DNA from: Micropterix aruncella
Lineage: Eukaryota > Arthropoda > Insecta > Lepidoptera > Micropterigidae
Direction: 5' to 3'
Length of the DNA: 64,000 bases
Assembly (NCBI GenBank): GCA_944548615.1
Contig: OX155960.1
Location: 32,528,919-32,592,918 of the forward strand
Notes under the pieces: model-generated
Database searches by the model: none
Told to the model about the DNA's origin: nothing
What the model saw: the letters and a program-made list of their open reading frames with translations, nothing else
Shown: in pieces, positions 42,901 to 55,234 of the stretch
How positions within the stretch are numbered: position 1 is the stretch's first letter
Layout of the letters: the number at the start of each line of letters is the position of its first letter
Translations under genes and position numbers: made by a program

Positions 42901-45104
42901 GCTAATGATGATGATGAGGAAAGTAGTAGTAGCAGCATTAAGTATGTATATATACATTGGATAATATTAAAATGCACTATTTATACAGTATTACTATTTG
43001 CATCCGTTCATCTCGGAATTTATGGCCGTTGTCAAGTCATTTCAGGTATTCAGGCCTAAAACCAGGAAGCCGAATTAGATATCTAAGTAAACGTTGAAGC
43101 TTAGATGCTATCGTATTAAGAAAAGACCAAGACGAGCTCTTCAACACAAGTATATTTAGCTCTCAAATTACAGTTTCTTTGTGGCTTATAGCAGTGATTG
43201 ATTCTACTGGCAAGGAAAAACTACAATGAGTTACGAAAACAACTGCCAAGCGGTCGGATTTCAGTAGCGAGGGATTACATCTACCCTATGAACCTCTGAC
43301 TTTGGAAAAGTGTCACGATCATGGATTAAAAGATAATATGGCGTAGATATATACAGAGCATCTTCTGTCAGGTAAAGTTACGTAAATTATGCCTTTCGTC
43401 ACTAAAAGTCCAAAATTCACGTAAACTATAAGTTTCCTTTATTATCTCGTCATTAGATGTCCGAAAATACTGGGTCAGCTACTATAATGCAAATAATGCA
43501 ACTGTCATTATGTAATAACATAAGAGTGACTGAACTGTGCGTATACAGTTTTCGTATGACGTTTTCTTACACCCCGATACAGTTATCGGCGTGTAAGAAA
43601 GAATACGTTTTAAAGCCTTCAAAAAATCATTGCCCTGATTATTACTGCCGTTCTGTAGAGTCCTATCTGGCCGGCAGGACATGCGAAAAAAATTAAAAAA
43701 CATGAGGAGAAAGTATATGCCCTGCCAATGCTGCTTGACGTCAAGTAGCTACACGCAGCTAATACATTATATCTCATGCACGTGCATATAATGTATATTA
43801 TTCGCGATTAATAGTCAGTAAATGAAGACGTCGTAAGGCTAGACGATTCGGATGTGGATGATATTGGTGAAGATTGCAATACCTCGGACGAGCTCTTAGC
43901 TCAATTCGAGGACCCATATGTTACAGAAAGCATACATAAAAGAATCAATTAACTTGGGCGTCAAAATTCAAGTTATTGATGGAATTATTTATTGAAACTC
44001 TACTATATAATATAACTGCGTTCAGTGAAGTGTCATCTTTGTTTAAGACAATATCGTGAAAGCGATTTCATGTAAGTAATTATTGTAACAATGCAAACCT
44101 TGCACCTTTCTCGACCACTTACATGTCATTTAAAGAAAGCCCTTACAGTTTAAAACATAATTACCTAAACGCGCGGCTCCGTTGAATCGGTCATTTCTGA
44201 TCATGATTATGCGGTCCAATTTTCTAGAGTATTCAAGCTATACGCAGGTACGAATAGATGCGAAAAGGTTGTTATCTTCGGCCACTGTTAAGGATCGAAC
44301 CTAATCCCAATACGCCAGTTTAAAAATCGTCACATATTCTGTAAAAAACTTATTATTGGGCATCACATTGAGCTATTAATAATATCGTCAATTTGGAAGA
44401 GGGTAATGTGCCGTAATGAGGTCGCACAGTAACAAACGCAGGCACACCTCTTTTTCTTTTCTTCTTACCTCTCCTCGATTCCTTAATGCCTTATCTTAGG
44501 ATTTTTTCTTGATTGGTGCTGGGCGTATACATACAATCGTAAATTAGGGCATGGTTATCGTAACATCGCTTATCTCGATTTAGGTGAGCCAAAGATATTT
44601 CTTGACTGATAAGAAAGGCCAGTGCGTGCCGCCGTGGCGGCCATCGACAAAGAAGACCGATTAACACCTGTCCTCATCATAAATAGAGGACGAACCTGTT
44701 TTAAGTATTCACTTTTGTAGATTTATTAGTATTCATATCAGGTCGGTGCGATGTGCGAGTGGAAAGATTCGCTTTTTTTAATTCAGTAGGCATAACCTAC
44801 TGTCTCGCACGTGCCTTCGGACTTTCCGTCTGGAACTTTCCGTTTCATAGAAATGGTGTGAGAGGAACTTCACACAGCTGTTAAAAAAGACTTTATCTGT
44901 TTGACTGTTTAATCGCGATACACTGAAAACTGATAGACGTATTTCGATTTTGTTTTAACAGTTCAAAATAGAGCGTTTCTAGAGAAATATTTATTTGTAA
45001 AGAACAACAATATACATGTTAAGTCTGCCTTATTACCTAACTAATTAGCAGTAACATTACATATCTTGTGGTTCACTAATATACTCTTTAATTTTGTAAT
45101 TTGC
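42901..45104. other. no gene; one good hairpin
   Basis: Near 43565-43602 TTCTTACACCCCGAT and ATCGGCGTGTAAGAA form a stem with one mismatch around a 6-base loop. At 43825-43945 a frame without a start is acidic (LDDSDVDDIGED), like some transposase N-termini, but too short to name. The rest is AT-rich. Confidence 0.35.
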
Positions 45105-45300
45105 TTCTTTCTTCGATGTATGATTCGAGCAAATCATAAGCCTTCTTATCTACTCTATACTTTCAAAATAGCGTGCGATACCGTATCAAAAGCTTTGGCA
45201 TGATTCGTGATGCTTCTTGTTACTTTTATACAAAGAATTCGCTAAATAATTTGTGAACTTGCATAAATAAATTTGACTATATATTATTCCTCGTTATGTT
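45105..45300 (-). pseudogene. reverse transcriptase fragment, motif A region
   Basis: In reverse, AKAFDTVSHAILK (near 45170-45210) is the motif A neighbourhood of a non-LTR reverse transcriptase. It is followed in a shifted frame by KAYDLLESYIEER (near 45110-45150), which resembles the block usually found after motif A. No other motif is present. A small dead LINE fragment. Confidence 0.5.
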
Positions 45301-45931
45301 TTATTCGATCAGTCAGTTTATGTATATTCTGAGTTGCACATACTTATTAGAATAACTTCTACATACTTAATTCAATTTATTTTATTGTGATTGTGGTGTA
45401 GTGACTTGGAGTTTTACAATTTATTCAGGGACGCACAACATGTCTTTTGGTCGTACAATATTTATTTTTTACGACATGATTGCATAGACATTCAACAATA
45501 ATAAAAAAACACACACATAATAGTACACACATAGTACATACTTATATGTACATAACTCATTTTTTTGGCGTTTTTCTTTCCATTTTTCTCTATCATATTC
45601 CATACACTCGTGTATCTATAATAATCATATACATAAAACCACTCGTATCAAGCCAATCAGTTGCAGAGCCAACCGGATATTGCATCAATTGGCAGACACT
45701 TCAATCCGACAGTACAGTTAGCTATATAAAAGCAACCTACAATCTAACAGACGTTCGATTAGCATCGTCTGGTTAGCTGGTATTTTCTTTTGCGGGCTCA
45801 TAAATGATGAATAAGCTAGGAATGCACGACGTTTGGCCTTTGGAGATGACTAACGATCGTGTACCTTTTTTTTAAATACCACTCTGATCAGTCGGAACGA
45901 AGGCGCGATAAAAACTGGGATTTGCGGTGAA
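45301..45931. other. no gene recognised
   Basis: AT-rich. The frame 45480-45776 has no motif. Confidence 0.35.
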
Positions 45932-46350
45932 GCTAATGGGCCTTGTTGCAGTTGGCCACTAAGACCCATATGTTCAGGGTCGGTCAAACTCACGGGTCAA
46001 CACCCATCCGGCGGCCTCCACGTATGAAGTGCGAGCCCGGGTAGGACTCTGGCCTGCGGACCAGTTTACCCCAGGAGTCAATCTTCTGGCGCTCCTGGAC
46101 GGTATGCGCATCGTGCGGCGTCAGCCAATCGATTGTGCATTGTACCGACAGTTGTAGGAGTCTGGAAACAGTACTGTCTCCTATTTAGCTGGCTATCTCG
46201 CGGATAAGGCGTTGGCCTCTTACGGGCATGTGGCGGAGCTTGACGGTGTACTGTTTTGTCCTAAGTCTTCTGCGTTCATTTCACGGGAGATAGAACGAAT
46301 ATTTCGTTAAAACTTCCTGAGGTGACGGGTTCGCCCGTTGTAGTTGACAA
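45932..46350 (-). repeat. repeat family A, copy 3
   Basis: In reverse it begins GTCAACTACAACGGGCGAAC (46349 downward), has CGCCTTATCCGCGAG, then jumps to the CAATCGATTGGCTGACGCC part and ends near GGCCCATTAGC. The middle third present in copies 1 and 4 is missing here. Confidence 0.75.
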
Positions 46351-46702
46351 CTCTAGTTGTCTCCTATAGAGCGGGGGTAGTTGTTCACCTTACGGCGACA
46401 GATTCGGTAAACACCGTTTCACCGCTACGCAAGGGAGAGGACCGCGCAAGCGACCTCGAACCCGTAACCAGTCGGAGGAGTGGAGTAATCTTGTTGCAAC
46501 TGGTAGTAAGGGCGCGAGTGTCGGCCCGCTTGATGACTTACCTGGCTATCTCGCGGTAAGGCGTTGGCTTCTTACGGGCATGTGGCGGAACTTAACGGTG
46601 GACTGTTTTGTCCTGAGTCTTCTGCGCTCAAATCACGGGAGACAGAACGATCAATATCGTTAATGCTTCCTGAGGTGACGGGTTCGCCCTTCGTAGTCGA
46701 CA
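46351..46702 (-). repeat. repeat family A, tandem partial copy
   Basis: A second start of the family lies directly behind copy 3. 46542-46702 repeats the first 165 bp seen at 46190-46350 (both have CTATCTCGCGG, CTTACGGGCATGTGGCGGA and TGAGGTGACGGGTTCGCCC). 46360-46500 carries the middle part with CTGGTTACGGGTTCGAGG in reverse. This gives ~165-bp direct repeats around ~190 bp. Confidence 0.7.
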
Positions 46703-47159
46703 GCTCTTGGGACTTTCGATCGGATGAATAAAAATTATTGCAATCGACGTGAAAATCTGATAATAGATTTACTCGATAGAGCAGAATATAATGGACTTGT
46801 GTACATAACATACTTGTGTACATAACTTGTGTACATAAATCTAAAACTGCCGGCTTAGGTACCCACCTTTATCCTGTTACTAGCCGTAAAATAATAATTA
46901 AAAAAAAAACAATTTTATAGAGATAGGTATACATTTTTCATAAAATAAATCCATGTTTTTTATACACACACTAATTGTTTTATGATGCTTAAAACATTGA
47001 TAAATAGATGATTTTATAAAAAAATATGGTTTAACCCGTCGGACGCCAACAGTGCCTCCAGGCATTTTGCATCGTTTGAAAGATTCGCGCGTAACCGTTT
47101 CGGCCGGCCCCCATATATTATATTATATACATATATAATATTCATGACTAACAAGATTA
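46703..47159. other. no gene recognised
   Basis: ACTTGTGTACATAAC is repeated near 46795-46835. TTTAACCCGTCGGACGCC near 47031 resembles a piggyBac end (TTAA, CCC) but has no partner. Confidence 0.3.
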
Positions 47160-47698
47160 ATTACTAGGTAACAAGAGGGAATTCATGAAAAAACTATATT
47201 GTTAGTATTTATTGTAAGTAAGTATGGTAAGAAATCCAATTTATGGTATAAGGGAGTTAGAAAATTCTGAGTTTATTTTCCATGTTGATGATTAATGAAA
47301 TGTGTAAAGTTTTAAACATAATGGTATTATGATAGCTGACATTCTAATTTTCATATAATTTATTATACATCTATTCATTTTAAAACCAAAGACGAAGGCA
47401 TATTGCTGGATTGACAATAAAATATATTTTTTTTGTTGATTATTCTACATAGAATTTGCATTTCTATTTTAATATATTATTCTCCCTGACTCTTAGATCT
47501 CATTAGTATATTTTGATTATTTGTATGTAGGTAATATTAAATATAATATTACAGCCGTCATGGCTGTAATATTATATTTAATATCTATCACGATAGTTAT
47601 GTTTTTAATAATTAAATTTTTAGCATTCAATTTTGTGACGCATCCAAGTTTAGGAATGCCTATTTACTGGAGTAGTTGATTGTATTGTATTGTATTAA
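47160..47698 (+). mobile_element. LINE 3' end with TTGTA-repeat tail, copy 2
   Basis: The coding end NPIYGIRELENSEFIFHVDD with a stop near 47295 matches the reverse frame ending at 23906. The untranslated region and the TTGTATTGTATTGTATT tail also match. This copy carries a 23-bp hairpin that copy 1 lacks. Confidence 0.6.
47534..47584. repeat. perfect 23-bp hairpin, 5-base loop
   Basis: Arms 47534-47556 and 47562-47584 are exact reverse complements around GTCAT. The arm ends in ATTACAGCC. Copy 1 of this LINE has only one arm, so the second arm was added in this copy. Confidence 0.9.
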
Positions 47699-49088
47699 CA
47701 AAATTGACCAAAATGTTGCGGCGCAGTTTTTTGCTCGTGAAGGCTGGCTTCCGAGCGGTTAATCAAAATGAAGGGTTACGAAGAACGATCAAGTCAGTTT
47801 GCCTTTTTAAGATGAGACATTTTTTTATGGAGTATAAATTAAGGTAAAATATATATATTTTTAGAAACTGAACTATATTTGGTTTACAGACAAGATATAT
47901 TTTGTTCTCACTCGAACAAATCCTGCGTAAAAGGTCCTATTTTAGGTAAGTAATTTTAAAAAATGGAATTACCGAAACATTATTAAAATTGACTTCGATC
48001 GTTCTTCCCCAACTCTTTAAATGTCATCTCCCATGTACAATAATTAAAATCAGAAAATCTAAATATGGTATTAACAAGTCGACAAGTCTTAAAGTCGCCA
48101 AATTATCGTGAATAACGCTCTGTAAATGCATGCATAGTAGAAAATGTTTTACCAAACGTATAATTGCTCTTCCGTATTACAACCCGAACGCAGCCTCCCA
48201 TCTTCTCAAGCTAGGCTATTCACACCGGTACAAATTAGTTAATTCGCACATCCCGAGATTCGCGAGACATAACCCTCGTGAACTCGCGGCCGGTGAAAAT
48301 GACCCAGTGTTACAGAAAACTTTTTTGCTGAACCTAAGAGTTTTGACTTTGCGGTGTTTCACATGTATGTGCTGCATAGCACAAAATCAAATTGCGTCTT
48401 CTGATAATTTGTCGACGTTTTTAGCTAAATAATTTAAATTTAGTGAGATATTTTGTAGGCACTTAATATTTACCAATAGCAGTTTCTTATTTATCTCAAG
48501 AACTATTTTTTTTAATTATTCCTCGATTACTAATAGTATCTAACACCTATATTTAACACTATTTGTGTGACAATTATATAAATCTTATTATTATTATCAT
48601 TTATTATTATTATTAAAAAATATGTATGTATGATGATCAATTTATTTATTTTCTTTGGTAATATTAATTAAATTAAATACTTTTGCAGTAAATTAAATTA
48701 AATAATTACAGACACTGTGCACACCACAAATCAAAGGTAAAAATGTCCGCCTTAGAACAAACCAAAGCTTAGTTAGGCGGCATGAACCATAATGCGCATT
48801 TTCTAAATTGGCTCCTCTTTATTAACCTTTGGGTTATTATTCAAACTTATATTACTTTTGGGTTATTATTCAAAAATTAGGTAAAAACCTCTTTGTTTTT
48901 TTAAAATTAGATTTCTTTATAACAATACTTGTTTACAATATACCAGACAATATTTTTACACAAGAGACCCATTTATTACCCTTTTTTTGTATTTAGAATC
49001 GTAGGAACAATTTAATGTATCACGTACGCTTTGTGGGTTTCGGGTTTTTTATTTTTATTTTTTTTTTGCTTTTGTACTCGAGCGTACT
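47699..49088. other. no gene recognised
   Basis: AT-rich. The 100-codon frame 48130-48432 has an ordinary composition but no motif and no context. Confidence 0.3.
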
Positions 49089-49153
49089 CGAACGTACGTG
49101 ATACGGCTTGTTGCGTTCGGGCGATAATATGGCGGCCGTATCACGTACGTTCG
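49089..49153. repeat. perfect 18-bp inverted repeat plus a third site
   Basis: CGAACGTACGTGATACGG (49089-49106) and CCGTATCACGTACGTTCG (49136-49153) are exact reverse complements 29 bases apart. A third GTATCACGTACG lies at about 49018. The core CACGTAC could bind a dimeric factor, or the arms may be the ends of a tiny element. Confidence 0.8.
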
Positions 49154-50328
49154 TATAGGTAGGTTGATTAATCAAATAAAATATTATACAATTATCATTT
49201 AACTATAATTTTTGAACTATTCCAGGTCTAAAGTGACTACTAACCAAGCTTTAACAATGTGCTAATAATGTTATATTTTATTACTTATTTTCGTTGACAA
49301 TAACACGTAGAAACATTCACAATGACAATGTTGGATGCAAGCTAAGTTGCAGACAAAATAATGGCAGGTGCAGACGAAGAATATAACAAAGTCAAAAAAA
49401 AAAGGCAGTGAGAAATGTCATCAGTTTTTATACTGATTTTTAATACCAACGGTATATTCAAGATATATCATAAGATATTTATTTTTTATTTATATATGTA
49501 GGCCATATAAAATATCTCCGAAAAATGAGCATTTTAAGTGTAGAATATATGTAGTTCTTCAGTGATGCTCGGAACGTTGTACCTCGACATAATTTTAGAA
49601 TATAAGGAGCCAAATGTTCCGATTGACATAGATCTTATTTAACTGTTCTATATCGCTACCGCTTCATATGGAAAACGGCCTTTATATACCTACGTATAGA
49701 CTGCACTTCGGGGTAATATCCCGATGACAACTGCGGTGAAACCATTTTAGTTTAATAGTTTTTTTTTCATTTTTTTATTTTTTTTTCAAAAAAAATAATA
49801 AAGTTGCATACTTTGTCGTACTGATTCGCTTACTACAAGTATGTCACTTATAAAAACCTCACTCTGTAAATTATATTTAACAAAAAGACTTTTTATTGTA
49901 TTCTACAAAAAAACGCAAAAACTTTACAATATAAATTCAAAGGAATGACAGGATTTTTGTTTGTTTTTAACCCCTTGCAACTTTGCAAACGATGGTCAAT
50001 TTTGCCGATTTGATTGGTATTATTATAGTAATCGCTTCGGCAATACAAATTTTGAAAATTCTGTAGTTTGGCCTGAATATTTGCATGAAAAAATAAACTA
50101 ACCCGATAATGTCACCTCACAACGTGACGCTGGCTAGAGTCCAAAATTTTAGGCGATGAATTCTGAAGCGATAAATCATGAAGTTACATACCTACTTCTG
50201 CATATAATTTATGTATGGGAAGTAATTTAAAGTTATGGTATTCATAAACATCCTATGTTCTTGCGTTGGAAAACAGGGCGCGTGTACTCGAGGGTTAACG
50301 AGACATCTTTGGGGTTTTTCTCGTCATG
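49154..50328. other. no gene; foldback arm fragment
   Basis: 49795-49860 matches the right arm of the 8.8-kb foldback (GTCGTACTGATTC, ATGTCACT). The rest is AT-rich. Confidence 0.4.
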
Positions 50329-50676
50329 TGACGTCACAATAAGTCAGCGCTCAGTGTATATACATAGTACATACATACACACACCGGCTACGGCGTAATC
50401 ATTACGAATGTATTGAGATCGGGCCCGGCGATCGATAAGAGTCATTTACCAAGTTTTCAATGCGCAATTTTAGCCAAATGCCATTGACCGTTGTTGCGGC
50501 GCGGTTTTGGCGCGAAAAAAAAGCGAATGCCGACGCCGACGTCCATTACGAGACGATGCGCGACCGCCGCCTCCGCACGGCCGCGCGCAGCAGACCAGCT
50601 GATCGCATCGTGATTTCAGCTACCATATAATTACATATTACAATAAATTGTCGTTTATTAAATCATTAAAGTAGTC
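50329..50676 (+). promoter_or_regulatory. GC-rich patch with CRE and E2F-like sites
   Basis: TGACGTCA (CRE consensus) lies at 50329-50336 and TTTTGGCGCGAAAAAA (E2F-like palindrome) at 50505-50520, followed by a CG-dense stretch to about 50610. A 77-codon frame begins at 50677 (MSLRRFLHLALRTAHHG) but I see no splice donor or known domain. This could be a host promoter and leader. It is unlike the surrounding AT-rich DNA and has no repeat copy in this window. Direction is unsure. Confidence 0.35.
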
Positions 50677-50803
50677 ATGAGCCTTCGACGCTTCCTCCAC
50701 CTAGCGCTTAGGACTGCGCACCATGGGCCAAATCGCACAGTTTCATATGAAAATTCTATGGTGTTTGCATATTATTATGAAGTTTTGAATGTATATACTA
50801 CAG

Positions 50804-51547
50804 CAGGGGTTCTTAAACTTTTTTCACCGTGGCACCCTTGTCGGACAAAAAAAAAATCACGGCACACCTGCGAAATATTTTTGCCCCTTGTAAGTGACTT
50901 GAATACTTAGCTTAGGAAAAGAAGAAAAAGCAGTATACATTTAATACTCAATTATATTTAATGCGATGAATGAAACTGTTTAAAATAATTTTTCATTATT
51001 TCCTTTATGTTTATAGGAAGTTTAGTTAATTTCACCCTCAGATCACTTGATCCAGAAAGTTTGCTTCTGTATTTGTTTTTTATGTAACAGTACGTTGAAT
51101 ATACAGATCCACAAAGATAGGTTGAATTAAAACGCACAAGTCTTTTCACTGCAGCCTTGCCAACAGCGTTGTTTTCTGAATAAACCTGCATCCAGAATTC
51201 TTCTTGGCTTCCCTCGCCGTATTTATGTTTCAGGTAAGTAAGTGTCTTCGCTGATTTCTTCGCCACGAAAACAATACAGTAACACTTGAAAGCAAATGAT
51301 GCACAGCTGAGATGCACAACTACAAAAAGAAAATGGCGAACGCAAAAGAAGATTACGGTGTTGCCATATTAAGAAAACAGATTTACCTGCTAAATTAGTA
51401 AATCTTAGTGAAAATATTTCACTAAAATTATTGAACGTTATTGATTGATTATATAATTATAGATGTAATACTATTTAATGCCGCGGCACCCTTAGCATAC
51501 GCCTACGGCACCCCAGGGTGCTGTGGCACCCAGTTTAAGAACCCCTG
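50804..51547 (-). mobile_element. hAT element, internally deleted, 744 bp
   Basis: The ends are CAGGGGTTCTTAAACTTTTT on the left and AGTTTAAGAACCCCTG on the right. The duplication TACTACAG (50796-50803) and TACTTCAG (51548-51555) matches at 7 of 8 bases, the hAT target size. Subterminal GTGGCACCC is repeated at both ends. Only the last part of the transposase remains. Confidence 0.9.
50958..51317 (-). pseudogene. hAT transposase C-terminal remnant
   Basis: A 119-codon frame. From about residue 37 it reads EEFWMQVYSENNAVGKAAVK, RLVRFNSTYLCGSVYS and IKNKYRSKLSGSSDLRVKL, which corresponds to the hAT dimerisation domain of Charlie/ZBED5-like proteins (EFW, STYLCE..FS, IK.K.RS.L). The first ~36 residues do not match that family, so the start codon probably comes from a deletion junction. 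The catalytic core and BED finger are missing. It might still make a short dimerisation-only protein, but there is no evidence for expression. Confidence 0.7.
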
Positions 51548-51853
51548 TACTTCAGTATATTGCCGCTTCAATGAATTGTAATTTACAATGTTTTTGTATT
51601 TAAACTTTACAAAAATGCATTTTATTAGACTAAATTTAATATCTTCAAGTTTCGCTAGTAGTTAAAACCTTAATCAAAATCTAAGTTTAGTGGTAATACA
51701 CGTGAGTCTAAATAATTGCAATTATTTAGAATAAATTGACATAGTAGACTTTATTAAGTCCATTAGAATATTTAAACTATAGGCTTTCTAAAATTTATAA
51801 TAGCGTACCTATATAAGCGTACTATTAATATGAACGTCAGACGCTTTGGGGTT

Positions 51854-52532
51854 GTCAACTACTACGGGCGAATCCGTCACCCCAGGAAGGAATAATGATA
51901 TACTCGTATAATCATTCTTTCGACCGTTAGGTGAACGTAGAGACTTAGAGACAAGACAGTCCACTGTCTAGCTACGCCGATTCGCCAAAAGATACCAACG
52001 CCTTACGGCGAGGCACTGGAAAGTGAACCTAGCGCCCACCCCCTTACCTACTTACTACCAAATTTAGCCGGATTTCTTCGTTCTCCCGTCTAGTCACGGG
52101 TCCGAAGTCGCTTGCGCGGCCTCTACCTCATCTTAGCGGTGATTCAGTTCGAATTTATCGCGAACCATGGCATCCTTTGTCCGTCTATCACTCGGGATCG
52201 GATGGCCAAAGTGTCGTTTCAAGAGTAGCTGACAACAGATCAACAAACATCCCTGCTGCATAGGAAACATATAAGAGCATTTCCAGACCCGCAGTTATTC
52301 GCCGGAGTGCACGGTCGATTGGCTGGCGTCGCACGAAGCGCAAACCACCCAGTAGCGCCCGAAGGTTATATCTCGGAGGAAGTGATCCGCCTGGGTAACA
52401 GGGAAGGCAGAGTACTTTCCAGGATCGACCTTTACGAGGAGGCTACCGGATGGGGGCTGAACCGTGAGTTGAGGCGACCCAAGTTAACCAGCGGTTGTGA
52501 GTGGCCAAACTGCACAGGAACCATTAACTGCC
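51854..52532 (+). repeat. repeat family A, copy 4 (fullest, ~680 bp)
   Basis: It starts GTCAACTACTACGGGCGAAT and ends near GTGGCCAAACTGCACAGGAA. It contains all parts seen in the other copies, in order: CGCCTTACGGCGAGGCAC, GTCACGGGTCCGAAGTCGC, AATTTATCGCGAACC, CGATTGGCTGGCGTCGCACG, GGCTACCGGATGGGGGCTGA. The frame 52307-52579 inside has no known domain. Confidence 0.75.
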
Positions 52533-55234
52533 ATGAAAAAAGACATATCGATAATGGTATTGCTGTATTCGCAGGATAAAACAAAATTTATATTCAAAGC
52601 TCTTGCTAAAATTGTTGTAGCGATTTTAAAACTTTTTTTAAAAAATCATACTTCCATAAAAAGTATTTTTGATATGGGTTTGTCCTAGGATTTCCCATAG
52701 TGCTGCAGCTCTACTCGTATTTCAATCGACACCTCCGCTCGGGACTATTACCTTCGCTGTTCTTGATTATGTAATTAAATAGTTACCTTAAACTTTGAAT
52801 TTTAATATACCTTAAACGAAATCGACAAATTTCATAAAATAATATAACAAATCGAGCTACATGAGCTTTATCTTTGTGTTTTTTCTCAAGATGCTACCAC
52901 AATGAATAGCTAAACACTACCAAAAATTCACGACACAACATAGAATGACAATTTTTACTCGATATTCTGAAAAAAAAGAAGCCAAGAAAGGAAATATGCG
53001 AATGTTTAGTTTCGTGTATTTTTGTTTTGTTTATTGTTTTTCTGTTTTATTTTTATGATTCAAAGTCGATACCACTGCAGTGTAAAACATCATTAAAATG
53101 TATTTTAAATATGAACTTATTAAGTAAACAATATTATTACTAAAACATTACATTATTATTTATGTATATACAAATATTTACAGGATAAAACTTCTAGAAT
53201 GCCACGAATCGGAAGAACGTGTTTATAGAAGCTAATGGGCGAGGTACAAAATAGCAATTGTACTTGAGAATATCAAAAACACAACTCTTCTCTGCCTCGC
53301 CCTAATTTTTAATTCACTTGCATTCCAATATTTGCTTTGGGATTATTCAATACCGGTAACCCACCTTTTTGGGAGTAGATATCCCTATCCTATACAATTA
53401 CGTGCCCCTAGTATACAAATAGACCCCCGAGTCAGGCCCAACTCCTGGATGGGGTATTACCATCTAATATAGAATATTTTATGATATGCAATTTTTTCCC
53501 GTAAGCTACGTTTAATAACCTTGCCATGATAAGCAACCGTTTATTGAAATAATTGGCTCTAGTCGACAGCAACCGTATTATTTAATTATGTTCTCAACAG
53601 CAGCTTTTAAACTTTTTCACGTAGTCTAGAAAAACATGTCTGGGGTCGACAACCTGCCCACACGTCACAAAGTGTAGCTATGTGTGTTGATTGATAATAT
53701 CGTGTGTTAGATCCATAATACGGGCAAGTGGACTACATATTCTTATAGACTGGGCGATTAGCGTCCGTGAATCAGCTGTCTATTTGTCTTTTTCTCATAA
53801 TAATATTGAGAACTATTGGACTTCGTTTACAAGATAGGCACTCTTCAACGAAGAAGTTTGTTCAGGGTTGTAGAGGTTTCAATTATCGATATGTTTCTGT
53901 TTTGTTACTGTTTCGCAGACACTTCAAAGTGAACTTGCAGGTTCTTAAGTTACAGCGTTTGGAGCCTTGACAACTTCTTGACTTTCTAAAAGAATATAAT
54001 GCCCTTTTGTTTCAGACGTTACTGCGGCTACGGCTTTATTAATAGGTTATAGCGTGAATTTCTGTTGCAGGAAAAGTAGTCCAAAACCCTGCCGGCATGC
54101 AAGTTTCGTTCATACTTATGTATTTCCGATTGGTTTAAATAAAGCATTCCCCAATCCAATCTGTTGACTCCTTCGCTGCCATGCCAGTAGCTTTTATTTT
54201 ATTTCTGCATCAAAAGCTTCATCCTTTAAACGATTATTTTTAAAATATTTTATTAAAGCTTTTAAAAATAATAATAATATATTTTTTTAAATAATAATAA
54301 TAATGTATTATACAATTTTATACTATGTTGTTAACATTCCCCCATAATGGCTCTTGTAAATACAATATATGTTTAACTATAAACGAAGATTTGGGTCCTT
54401 TCTTTCATAAAAAATACCATATCAAGGCTTTTTTAATTTGATTTCGTGGATAGTTGATTACCACCAAGCAACCTTAATCCATTTTTTTTCACTTTTTAGT
54501 TTGATTTAATCACGAATCGATTGATTTTATTTTCCAGGAGTATGCGCTTTACTTTTATGATGAACGAATGGTGATTGTTCGCCAAATAGAAGATTAAAAT
54601 CAAATCTGGATAGTGATACCGAAACAAAAAAAACGGAAGGAAATAGAAGTAAACACAGATCGTTCCTTAAATAGACACGTCCAAAAATAAATCTACGATA
54701 ATTTTGAAGACTTCGATAAAAACTAAGGCGAAATAAACAAACTGAAGAAGAAGATTAATACTCTGAAATAGGTAGGTTATACCGCAAAGGAAAACCCCTG
54801 AAATTAGAATCGGTTGTCACGGAACTTATTGAAGTTTAGGGACAAGCTATAGAAAAGTAGTAAAATTTCCGTCAAGAAACATGCAATTTAACTCTATATG
54901 TTGAACAAAATGCAATATGACATACTTACATAAAAAAAAGCCTACCTTGTGGATGAATGGAAATTACTGTTATTGCGGCTAGGGTTCATTTATAATTATC
55001 ATGTAACATATTTTTAAGAAAAAAAATAAAAATTGATTAGGTTTAATTAAATTTATAGGCCAATGAAATTAGGGACCCTTTTAAATCCACCTTATACGTT
55101 TATTTGCAGTTGTTATGAACATTACTACGTTGCAGCACGTCTCCTTTATCGACCACCAAGAATTCCTCGTGATTTCATCTCCAGCTACAACATTGTCGCG
55201 TTAATAAGCCAAAAATAATTAAACACATAAGAAG
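52533..55234. other. no gene recognised
   Basis: AT-rich. GCTAATGGGCGAGG near 53231 and a reverse relative near 53305 may bound a tiny inverted-repeat element. The frame 53767-53970 has no motif. Confidence 0.3.

Noticed and set aside
43825..43945. Acidic frame as a piggyBac transposase N-terminus
   Set aside because: Too short, no start codon, no catalytic block downstream and no ends.
47031..47048. piggyBac left end (TTAACCCGTCGGACGCC)
   Set aside because: No matching reverse end with TTAA found nearby.
48130..48432. 100-codon frame as a gene
   Set aside because: No motif or context.
49018..49153. CRISPR-like repeats
   Set aside because: Only three sites, in mixed orientation and unequal spacing, in eukaryotic DNA.
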